DNA from: Branchiostoma floridae
Taxonomy: Eukaryota; Chordata; Leptocardii; Amphioxiformes; Branchiostomatidae
Length of the DNA stretch: 64,000 nt
Assembly: GCF_000003815.2 (NCBI RefSeq)
Contig: NC_049985.1
Coordinates: forward strand, 11,523,699-11,587,698
Reading direction: 5' to 3'
Part shown: positions 1 to 10,101 of the stretch, piece by piece
Layout of the letters: each line of letters opens with the position of its first letter
How positions within the stretch are numbered: the stretch's first letter is position 1
Notes under the pieces: generated by a model
Told to the model about the DNA's origin: nothing
What the model saw: the letters and a program-made list of their open reading frames with translations, nothing else
Database searches by the model: none
Made by a program: the position numbers and the translations under genes

Positions 1-400
1 AGATCATTTTCAAGGTTGATATCTTCTATGACGTCATCGACTGTATCTTCCAAGAACATCGGCAAGTCGTTGTGGCTAAGGAGTGGAAAATTTGAAATAA
101 AACAAAATATTTGTAACAGTATTCATGTGGCTAACTTGTTTAATCACTGTACGTGGATGTTTGGAAGGCAAAGTCCAAAGTGCATTTTTTACAGTCTTTT
201 TCTTACCATTAACAGTACTCCCAATTAACCGACATAACCAATGTTCAGATTTATTCACACAATATATTCTGACATTTGCTGACATTTTAAAGATCCACAT
301 CAATCAGTATAATTAACCCAGCCCATATATTCAAATGCTGTATGGTCTTAGTTCCGAACAGGTCAGTTCATATAGGTTGGTCAAAACGGACCCCACTCAC

Positions 401-585
401 CCGTCCACGAGCGGCACTTGGCTGAGAATTTCCTTGGCTCTGCTGAGGTCGTCTGAATCGTTGCCGAGGTACTGGGGAACCACAACTGCTGCCACAACTG
501 CGCCCACGCCCATCAAAATCCCAAGGATTGCAAAGAAAAGTATTCTTGTGCACTTGCATTTCCTAACAAACTTTGTGTCCGCCAT
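401..585 (-). CDS. Membrane dipeptidase-like (M19), first coding exon, partial
   Basis: This exon encodes 61 residues plus two bases of a split Gly codon and ends at a clear donor (GTGAGT, complement of 395-400). The N-terminus is short and basic (KFVRKCKCTR), followed by about 22 hydrophobic residues, so it looks like a signal anchor. It then ends in SRAKEILSQVPLVDG. Renal-type dipeptidases (peptidase M19) carry a 'xxPLIDGHNDLP' motif whose His and Asp bind zinc, and the exon stops at the Gly just before that HND. The family hydrolyses dipeptides at the cell surface. Here an N-terminal anchor would replace the signal peptide plus GPI anchor of vertebrate enzymes. The remaining exons lie left of position 1, so catalytic residues cannot be checked. 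The start is the first Met of the open frame. Confidence 0.66.
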
Positions 586-1521
586 CTTGAAACTCCCTAC
601 GTAAGAATGACTAAGGTGTAGTATGTGCGTAGGGACTTGGCTGTTTGCTTTTTTCAGTTTGAAAAGAACGAAGGCTCATTTTACTTGTTAACATAATGAT
701 TATAAGCATTTAGTCGTGCTACAAACAGCAAAATCATCCAAACTCCGCATGACTTATCTTGTACTTTATAAATTTGGCATTCATTCTTTATTCTATAAAG
801 ACAGTCCAGAATTGTTCATGCCATTTCTTGTCTGTTGCCTTGTGTAAATCGTACCTGAGTTCAATGTCAAAATTAGGCAAATTAGGTAATCTGTTTTGTT
901 TTCGTCTCTTCGGATTTTTACCTCACGCGTTCAATTACTTTGATGGAATGCTGTGTTCTTTTTTCGTATTTTTACAAAGGGCAAACGTTAGATATGGCCT
1001 CTGGTAGAATCGGGCGTTTCAGATAGCATCCACTATTTTTCACCAGATAACTGTGAAATTTTCAAGATTCTCTGAAAGCATGCAGAAGTAGTAGACTGGG
1101 ATTCTTAGAATATGTATGTAGATGTCATATGAAAAGAGCATTTCATCATGATCATGAAATAGAAGATCCTCTGCTGTTTTTCATTTGAGTTTGAGTCCTT
1201 CAAATTCAAATATACGCTAATTAGATTCTAATGGGAAATCACGACCAAAACGCATATCAGTGCAAATTATTCTTTTTTAAGATTTATTCAAGTGTCAGAA
1301 ATATACAATCGATATTTCTAGGAATACTACGTAAAGTGCAGTACATGTAGACATTAAATCATTTTCAAGTTCAACTTCTTTTAGGTCGACTACAATATAC
1401 TTTCCAGCAGTTATTACTTACATATTTACTGTCATTGTTATCAAGTAACGCTCTTAAGTACATTTATAGTATAGAAAAGTACAAAAATGAGAAAATTTGA
1501 CATCGCCAAACAATATTAATA
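586..1521. other. Spacer between dipeptidase start and NHL copy A 3' end
   Basis: No coding signal recognised. A minus-strand AATAAA (complement of 1283-1288) lies about 235 bases past the NHL copy A stop and is a plausible poly(A) signal. The right part is diverged but alignable to the sequence after copy B (around 9790-10060), so the tandem duplication included the 3' flank. Confidence 0.5.
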
Positions 1522-4500
1522 TCATCCCGACAATACCAACTGGCGAGGAATGATTGTCACAGTATGAGACCGTGCATCAGTTACCACCAACTGTCCATCC
1601 GGTCCGCAAGCAAGCCCGACTGGCGATTTTGTGCTAAAAACTGTGCGGACAAACTCCCCACGGCTGGTGAACATGTCAAACCTTTTATTTCTCACGTTGG
1701 ACACGAAGATGTTCCCCGAGCTGTCCGTACAGATACGTGCAGGGCTGCGCAGTTGACCTTCACCACGCCCTTTACTTCCGAACTGGAAAAGCTTATCTCC
1801 ATCACGAGTGTACTCATGGACAGTATTACGCATTGCGTCCGTAAAAAGGATGTTACCTTCATTATTGAATGTGACGAAAGAGACGTCTACTCCACCAACC
1901 AATTGGAATCTGTTGTATACTGAACCATCGGGCAGAAACACAAAAATAGTGTTACCTTTCGTGACCACAGCGATGTTGCCGTTTAGTACATTCACTGCAA
2001 TGGCTGGGAAGTAGGTAGAGGACTTGGGGTCGACTGTAGACATTTGCTTGCCGATTTGGCTGTACTGTACTACTTGTAATTCATCTCTTATATCTCCCAC
2101 TACCCATACAAAACCATTTGCGTCAATTGCGACATCGTAAGGGTGAATAGTTTGTTTCTCTTTACCCGGTACTTCGTACACCGTTTTGAAGAGGCGGAGA
2201 AAGACCCCATTCTTGTTGAAGACTTGGATCCGTCTGTTGTCAACATCTAACACATATATTTCATTTTCAGCAGAGACGGCCACTGCGTTGGGATACTGGA
2301 ACTTTCCTTGAGATTTTCCTTTTCCACCAAATGTGATCGGCTTCATCAAAACTCGACCATCGCTTTCTGCAATCAGTGATTTAAAATGTTACTTCACATT
2401 GTCTGGAATTTTACTGACACCACTCTAGCAATCTATCGTAAAAGTAAAAGGTTGGATGCTGGTATTCAGTATTCATGAATCATTTATTCATTATCATTTG
2501 ATGACAGAGAACTATAAAGGAACTTAACGCGGGCTCACCTAATAAAACAATGATCTACAACAATTGTTTACAGCCAACTTAATGTAAACCAAACCGCAAA
2601 AGTGTGTCCCTCTTGGGAGAAGCACTGGTTGGTAGTCACTACCAAACACTTTTTCATCTCTTGTATTCCATTATCTACACACAAGCTGCTTAAGAAAAGG
2701 AAATCATTACAAGATCTGCTTAGTACAAAGGAAAAGAAAGAGAAAGAGAAGAAAAGAAAGAAAACCATCATTTGTTCTCCCAGTACCATATCTTTGCGAA
2801 TTAGCTCTAACGGTAGCACCTGTATTGTGCACGTTGAGCTTAAAGTTTCCAGACATATTCTGTGATCTTAAAGCAGATGTATGACTTTGGTCTGTTTTTT
2901 ACCCCCCTTTGTAGTGTTTGGCCAGCCTTGAAAGTGCTTTCTTGTTTGTTCCGTCGACTTACTGAACGCTACCTCTTCGACCTCTGAAATAAACACAGCC
3001 TTTTATCAAAGGCAATTGTCACTTCTCGAGGTGGTTGTTGGCAGAACTATTCTTACTTTGAACCGCACATGAAAACACAAAAAGCCGAATGAACACGGAA
3101 AACACAATAAATCGGATTTGTAAGACACTGTTTGACTGAAAGACACAGAAAACCAATCCCCATAGTCACACATCGACTTCAATTTCTCAAAACTCTGGTC
3201 ATTAAAGATTCCTTACCTGTGTTGATGGATGTTGGAACAGCACTATTGATGCTCAGTTCAGTTTCAGGTCGGGTCGTGTCAAACGGTATTGTCGTTTGGT
3301 AGGTGGACATCTTTGACGTTGATGTAAAAGTCGTTGTGGCTAACGTCCTTGACGGTGAAGCCGTAGCTGTAGAAGCCGTTGCGGTAGAGTTTGTTGATGT
3401 AGAAGTCGTTGCTGTAAAAGTTGTTGCGGTGGAAGCCGTAGACACCATCTTAGCATTCGATGTTAGCATAGGCACTAGGTCCGTGCTTGGAGTAGAACCT
3501 ACGGTTGGGGTCATCTATTCATAAAGTAACACCTAGTCAGTTGTTGAATGCACAATGCCGTAAAGATACACCTGTACAAAAGCCTAGGAGTTAGCAGCAA
3601 TGGGTAGACACCCACCAAATATAAGGCGACTCTGTGCGATCCTGCTTAGCACCGCGAATGTGCACTTAAGTACAAAGTACAATGTGCTATGACTATGTCC
3701 TGGTAAAACGGAAAAACTCTAGGGTTGCTTGGAAGATAAAATAAAGTAAAGAAAGACTGATTGCAGCTGATTCCATGGATAATCATTATGACAACTGCAC
3801 CGCACGTGCCCCTTCAAGTAATATTTTCAGAAGATTTACAAAAGCATATCGCATTTAACAAGGACAAATGAAGAAGAAATACATAGGCTTGCCTTTTGAA
3901 TATTCTGCATGTCGTTGACGTATAAACCGACGAAGATTCCACATAAAACCACTGTTGCCAGGAAGGTAAAAACGATTCCAGCAATGACACGCCGTCGCAT
4001 TGAACACACTAAAAGAATACATGACATGAAAATATCATAAACAAGAGAATACTAAAAACAAGAAAGAACGGAGTACATAACGGAGTGACACGGCCTTTAA
4101 CAGTCTTTTTTTTTAAAGAAAGGGAATAAACAATAGAGTTCTACGACCTCATACCGTCGACAAACAATATCAAATTGTATGACTGATGTATTCTTTAATA
4201 AGTTTCTTACCCATTGAATAAGGTTTTCATTTGCATATATGAGTGTATTATATCAGTTATATATTTTGTTTACGTATATAACACAAGTTGTCCTGAAAGT
4301 CTTACGCATGCATTAACAAAAAAGGCTACTCTAGCTTGTTCTCAGTTATCCATTATTTATATTTGATGATGTTCACCTTGAATCAACTTGAATGTCAGGA
4401 CCCATGTCACCTATAGTCACATGACACATGTAGGACTATCATTGAACGCAGCAGATTTCTAAACTTTCTTCATTGATTATGCAAATTACCTTCTATTTGC

Positions 4501-7500
4501 ATGATTAGCATGCGCATCTATATATATATCAATCACAACTTAAGCTAGCCAACACAAAAATTACAACGATCCGTTATCCCCTTCTTGAGTTGCCCCCCCC
4601 CCTTCCGACAGATGGTGTCTCCGTATATAATTCATTTATTTATTTTCAAATCCATGCCCGTAGCCTAATTGCAAGGGTACAGACAGTAAAAAGTAACAAG
4701 TATAGGTGACCTCCTAAGGGAATGGTAACTTCTCGTCATCAATTATGTAAATTAGACTCAGATTTGCATGAAAATCATTTCGTTGTCAGGGCTCGAAATA
4801 CTTTTTTCTGCATACCTGCACCAGTGCAGGTAACATTGAAAATTACCTGCACCAGACAAATTTTACCTGCACCAATCCGAATTTAGGAATTTTAGATCAT
4901 ACTAAAATAGTTCAGGAACCATTGCTATTTTTTCTTTTATACTTTATAGGTAGTAACAGTCAATGCAGCTAATGACAATCTACATTTGTATATACAGCTA
5001 CATTACAGGACATTTATGTATAAACTCAGTACATGGACCAGTGCAGGTTAGGTGCAGGTAGACACCAGAAACACCTGCACAGCTCCAATTTTACCTGCAC
5101 TAACCTGCATATGCAGGTAGTATTTCGAGCCCTGGTTGTATTGACCATCACCAAACGTGCCTAATTACCTGAAATGAAGATGCATCAATTTCTGCTTGGC
5201 AAACTTTCAACTCTTACTCCCTGTCCCACGAGCTATTCATCCTGCAGTGAAAAATCACGACCCTAACGCCTCCTAACCTCAAACTTTGAAGCTCCATTGC
5301 AGTACCTTGGAAAGCCGCTACACCTCTTCCCACCTACTAAGGCCACGTTGATTTGATTATATGGATGACATCCACGCTCGCACCAATTTTCGGCCATTTC
5401 CAAAAAAAAAAAGTTTTCGACCACACAATAAATTGTGCAAAGCAGCTGTAAAATGAGCAGAACTATTCCGAAGATTGGAAAAAAAATATCAGAAAACAGA
5501 TAACTAATGCCATTAGAATGCCACAATGAATCTAAAGTCAAAGAGTAAGATGTGAAAGGACAGAAAGAAAAAAAATAATCTATTGTTGGTTGGGGGAGGT
5601 ACCAGTACAGAAAATTCATGTCCAGAGGATCATTTCCAGGTTCGGACATGAACCTGGACCTGATTGTCTGTGGAAACTTGAGAACTGGCAATACTCAAAA
5701 CAATGGTAATTGGTCAATTTTGCTACAAAGGAATCTGTTTGGTGGATTATTGGACTCCCACTGCATTTTAAAATCCCATCTCCATGTAATAAAAGCTAAC
5801 TGTCTCTGTACCTTCGACTGTAGAAACTTGGTGCAATTGACTATAAACTCTACTTGACTTCGCTCTTGTCTTCTTGGCCCCCCGGTAAGACCCCAAATGG
5901 CTGCAGACACAGTGTGTCCATTTTGTAATTGGCGAAACCTGTTCCTCTGTTTTTTTTTTCAGGTCTGTTTTTTTTTCGGATTGGTCCAAGAAGAAAAAAA
6001 TGTTTTGCACCCGTATGATGCACTGGTCCCTACACCTAACTGTTGTATACCATACTATGTGTGTTTTGTCCTATGTTCAACCTTCCTGGCCACTTTGATT
6101 TCATACTGAAGGCAACTTTTTTTTTGGGGGGGGGGCAAACTTTTTTTTTATTCGCTCGCTCGCATCAGTTTTGGAGTTCCCGGAGGATGTCATCCATATA
6201 ATCAAATCAACATGGCCTAATATACAATAAAGAACCGTCCACAGCATCTTGAGTTATGTTTTCTACATGCAAACACACAAACATACCAGTGACGCTGCAG
6301 AAGCCATGGGAAGCCACAAGGACGCCCATTACTTCTTAGCGACACCTACCCACCTAAAAAATATCATGAACATCCACTCACAAATTCTACAATTAACTAC
6401 GCTGATCACATCAAACACAAATGCATCCACAGCCATACCATCATAATGAACTGAAGAGTTCATACTATTATATAAAATTAGTAAGAAGGAAGGAAATCGG
6501 TTTAGTAAGTAGACAGGAAATTGGTTCTTTTGAATCAATTGCCTGACGTACTTGCTAGGCTGGCGTCATAACAAGCTTTAATGTATATGAGATGATAACT
6601 TACCGCGAGCTGCCTGTTGGGGAGCGTTTGGCACGTACATCGCGTTTGGCCTTGGGTTGAGGTCACCGGCGTTTCGCATGGGACTCGGATCTTGATGAAG
6701 TGCCCTCCGAAGCTGACCAATTCTCTGTACGTTAATGAGGGTCTGCATGGGGGGGTCTTGGTAACGCTTAACGGTGAATTCAGGAGGCCCGGTAACACTT
6801 AACGGTAAATTCAGGAGGCCCAGTAACGCATAACGGTAAATTCAGAAGGAGTTACAAAGCATAATAGTAACATTGACGTGCATTCCTATTCATACAACGC
6901 TACAGTAGTTATATCAATGGGTGAAAAAAACATTGTGAGAAGCAAATGGTGCCCAAAACCCGGAGGAATGACGGGGACATCTGTAAATTGACTGAGGCAG
7001 AGTTCCCGGCCCGCCACAGAGACGGCGGCAGCAAATGAGGCCTAGGGGATTGAACTATTGTTTCAGCACATGGAGCGCCGAAGGCGCGACGCATTCAAGG
7101 GGGTCTTTTTAAATCAAGACCCTAAGAAAATTTTTTAAATCAAGACCCTCTTAAATGCTATTTCCTGCATTTTCGGCACATTTTGCCGACCGACTAAGCT
7201 AGGTTGATTTTGACATTTTCATCAAATTACACATGATTATACTCGTAGCTTTGGCCTCCACCCCCAGAGCCTCGACATATTTTTTACCATTTCGAGCTCG
7301 GAAGGCACGAGACGTTGCAATATAAGTCCGGGAAAATTTTAAAATCTGGACCGTCTGAAACGCCACTAACTGCATTTTGAAGGACAGATTTTGCCGTAAG
7401 ACGAAGCTAAATTAAATGACATTTTATTAGAGAGAAAAGTCTTTTTTGTGCGAAAACCCACGCCCCTAACATATTTTCGCCATGTCGTCGTGAGCGCCAA

Positions 7501-9087
7501 AGGCGCAAGCCGTCGCCATGGAGGTCCGGAGAAACTTCATTTTCTGCATTCTAGGAGAACTTTTTGCCCGAAACTAAGCTATGTTTGACACTGAAATCTG
7601 TATGAGTGATAAAATTTTGAGGGCGACGCTTCCGCAACATATTTCACCATATTCAGAGCCGAAGGCCGGGAGGCTCGGAGAAATTTTGAAATCTGGACTC
7701 TTTCAAACGCCATTTCCTGCATTTTCAGGGGTTCTATCTGGCATTTGACTTCGTGTGTAACGGGTTACGAAGAATTTCTTGGTAACGCTTAACGGTGAAT
7801 TCGGGATAACAAATAACGATTAACGTTGAATTAAAACGACCAATAACGCTTCACGAAGAATATACCGATAACGATTAACGTTGAATTAGAGCAGGTCGGT
7901 AACGATTAACGGTGAATTAAAATGGCTCGTAACGCTTAACGGAAAAAGGCATGCAGACCCTCGTTAATGTCATTATTGACAGAGTATGATGTGTCCGTAT
8001 TAGTCATAGGAGTGTCACGTTGGTCTACGTCAGTCATGTCAAGTTGGGACGCGTATGTGACAGCATATGGTGTAATATCGACGTCATCAAGGGCGGTGTC
8101 GTGAGTTACTCTGTTGCCACAAGCACCAACAATGTCATCCTCATTATTTTCCTGATATCTAACGGCGTATGGCAGTTCTGCGAGTGCCTTATTCCCGCCC
8201 TGTTCCTGATATCTGACAGCGTATGGCTGGATGTAGACTTCGCTGTTAGCAGGCCCTGAGGTTGGATTAGGACGCACAGACGGAACAGCAGTTGCTTCTC
8301 CTGCGACATCATGCTCTACCTCGTTTATTTCTATGTTCTCAGCTGCAGTGCCGCTTGTTCTTGGTTCAGTATTCTCATTATCATGACGTTCTTGGTGTGG
8401 ATCTGCAGACTCGATGTTGGGATTGCCATCACGGTTAGCCCAACTGTGTGCGGAATCGGTGCTGGGGTTGCCATCACGGTCATCCGAACTGTCCACGGGT
8501 TCGGTGCTAGGGTTGTCCTCACTATTAGTCGGTCTGTGTGCGGGTTCGGTGCTGTGGTTGCCATCACGGTCAGCCGAACTGTGCGCGGACTCGGTGCAGA
8601 TGCCTGGGTCGTAGATCTGATTTGGGCTGCGGACGTTTTGCAGGTGTTCTCGATTATCAGGGTTAATGGTGATTGGCGGGTATATCGGATTTGGGCTCAC
8701 GGCATGTTGCGAGTACGTCATAACAGGGTTTTGTGCGTCCCGCTCACACATCGGGTTTTGATACAGCGCACGCGGAGAATGTCGGATGTCACACATGTTG
8801 CTGTCATCTCCATCAGAAGAGAAGATGCCATTATTATGTCCGCATACGTCACTTCCGCTCTCAGATGCGTCATAAGTTACCGATGACGGGTTGGGATGAT
8901 GATCGCCGTCGTTATTTTCATCACAGGTATTTGGGATTGAGGGATCGCCATGTCTGTCACAGGGCCTGAAGATAGTTTTCCCAGTTTCGGAGTCGGGACT
9001 TGTTCCATCTTGCTTCTCACAACTGGTTTCGAAAGGATCATTCTTCGGTTGCCTTGGTGCAACGTCTGAGGGAAGTTCTTCAGCCAT
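1522..9087 (-). CDS. Type II membrane NHL-repeat protein, copy A (coding exon 1 interrupted by a transposon)
   Basis: Four coding exons: 9087-6604, 4008-3893, 3514-3217 and 2366-1522. Exon 1 holds a 1224-bp element plus an 8-bp duplication. Removing these 1232 bases gives exon phases and a total (2511 nt, 836 aa) matching copy B, so the frame is otherwise intact. As read here, translation enters the element and stops after about ten residues (stop near 7936), before the TM. Predicted order: cytoplasmic Tyr-motif domain with five 15-aa repeats, TM after a Cys-Ser-Met-Arg-Arg-Arg run, Thr/Ser-rich stalk, six NHL blades. The donor after the TM exon is GC (GCAAGC), where copy B has GT. NHL propellers bind protein or RNA partners in TRIM proteins, but no RING or B-box is present here. 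The gene may be null on this haplotype or rescued by splicing. Confidence 0.8.
4625..4690. repeat. Dispersed repeat, copy 1 of 3
   Basis: Shares a core like TTTATTGCAAATTCATGCCC followed by a 'GGCTAATTGCA'-like stretch with 30390-30480 and 34845-34915. Three related copies in one window suggest an interspersed SINE- or LINE-tail type repeat. Its boundaries are not defined. Confidence 0.45.
4787..5134. mobile_element. Short non-autonomous DNA element with hAT-like termini
   Basis: Ends are inverted copies of CAGGGCTCGAAATACT. The 5 bases GTTGT flank both sides (4782-4786 and 5135-5139). The interior repeats ACCTGCAC-type heptamers in both orientations. It lies in intron 1 of NHL copy A and has no coding capacity. 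A related element is in UFSP2 (51203-51666). The CAGGG terminus suggests hAT, but a 5-bp rather than 8-bp duplication makes the class uncertain. Confidence 0.6.
5341..6217. mobile_element. Non-autonomous PIF/Harbinger-like element
   Basis: Terminal inverted repeats begin GGCCAYGTTGATTTGATTA and continue for about 35 bases. TAA is present directly outside both ends (5338-5340 and 6218-6220). A 3-bp TWA duplication is typical of PIF/Harbinger. No transposase reading frame. It lies in intron 1 of NHL copy A. A diverged, shorter relative is at 42829-43135. Confidence 0.62.
6738..7961. mobile_element. hAT-like non-autonomous element inserted in a coding exon
   Basis: Perfect 12-bp terminal inverted repeats (AGGGTCTGCATG / CATGCAGACCCT) with an exact 8-bp direct duplication CGTTAATG at 6730-6737 and 7962-7969. 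An 8-bp duplication is the hAT hallmark. Subterminal zones (about 6750-6850 and 7780-7945) are tandem units of about 31 bp built around TAACGCTTAACGGTGAATT. The centre holds about four degenerate repeats of roughly 180-200 bp that share a 'TTTCCTGCATTTT' core. No transposase frame. The paralogous site in copy B (about 13660) is empty, which dates the insertion after the gene duplication. Confidence 0.85.
8368..8592 (-). repeat. Five in-frame 15-residue repeats in NHL copy A
   Basis: Within the cytoplasmic domain of copy A, five consecutive 45-bp units encode variants of E-P-A-H-S-x-A-N-R-D-G-N-P-S-T. Copy B has about one recognisable unit at the same place, so the array expanded in copy A or contracted in B. 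The units are hydrophilic, with no Tyr, and probably act as a disordered spacer. Confidence 0.8.
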
Positions 9088-10101
9088 GGTTGCAACAGGT
9101 CTTGACGATATGGCAGCTGTATGTGGTTCTGGTGCAAACGTGCGATTTTCCGCGCAGTGCGCATGTGCTACATCAAACAGACTGTCACAGTTTGTGTCAG
9201 TCGATGTTGGTAATCCCGATATTTCACTGAGCTTAGTTTGCCTTTTGACGAGGAGTCAGGAGATTGGTTCGGGTTCGACTTCCTTCTGGCTTTGTTTGCT
9301 TTTTACTTATTACATTTTCACTACAATGCGTGTTCAGCACAGCCAGTACGGATTGCAAAATTTTGATCTGAACACCTGATTAGTAGACGACAATTCCAAA
9401 GCATATCAGTGTAAGTCCTTATAGCTTAGCGTATACATCTAAACCGATGATTGTCTACGTTCTGTTCTGTCACTTTCAGTTTCCTTTTGCGAAAGTGGGT
9501 ATCAAGAATTCGTCTCCCCAACTTATTCGTTCTTACTGCATGATACTGCATAAATTGTGTGGAAATATACATCGATAAGCTTCGCAACCACGTAATATCA
9601 ATTAACCATTAATATGTACTATATTAATTCGAAACCAATATTTGGGACTGTTACAATAAAAATGTAGATGTCACACGTACAAAAGAATGTCGTTATGTAG
9701 TAGAAGAGCATTGTCTCTTCTTGCCATTAGATTTTGGGTTTAATTGAGTTCCTCAAATGTAAAACATACAACAATTATATCCTGAAATTAGGTTGTGATT
9801 TGGAAGCATTTATGTCATAAATGCTTCCAAAGCACAACCGAAATACATATCAGTGAAGATTATTTTCATTCAAGTCTCATAGCCTATCAGCGTTCCTAGG
9901 AATTAGTATTTTCTGCAGTTCTTGCTATTACATAAAGTGCAGTATACATTTATTTCAGACAACTTGATTTTGAATGCTTATCTGATTTCTGTTCTTGCTA
10001 TTAAACTACCCTTTCGGTTAACGTTATGATAATTGATCAATTCCCTTTGCTGCTAAGATAAAGATTGTCCAATCTACAAAGTTTCGCATCGCCGTATTTG
10101 A
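9088..10101. other. Spacer between NHL copies A and B
   Basis: 5' flank of copy A and 3' flank of copy B. The first 300 bases upstream of the copy A start align with those upstream of copy B (14610-14900), so the promoter region was duplicated too. A near-perfect hairpin (arms of about 24 bases) lies at 9792-9840. No other gene seen. Confidence 0.5.
9792..9840. repeat. Hairpin (inverted repeat)
   Basis: Arms GGTTGTGATTTGGAAGCATT / AATGCTTCCAAAGCACAACC plus flanking bases fold with two mismatches and almost no loop. The matching place beyond copy A (about 1230) lacks the second arm, so the hairpin seems to have arisen locally. Confidence 0.6.

Noticed and set aside
8311-8886. Plus-strand frame of 191 codons
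   Set aside because: Antisense shadow of the NHL copy A repeat region; no family resemblance.
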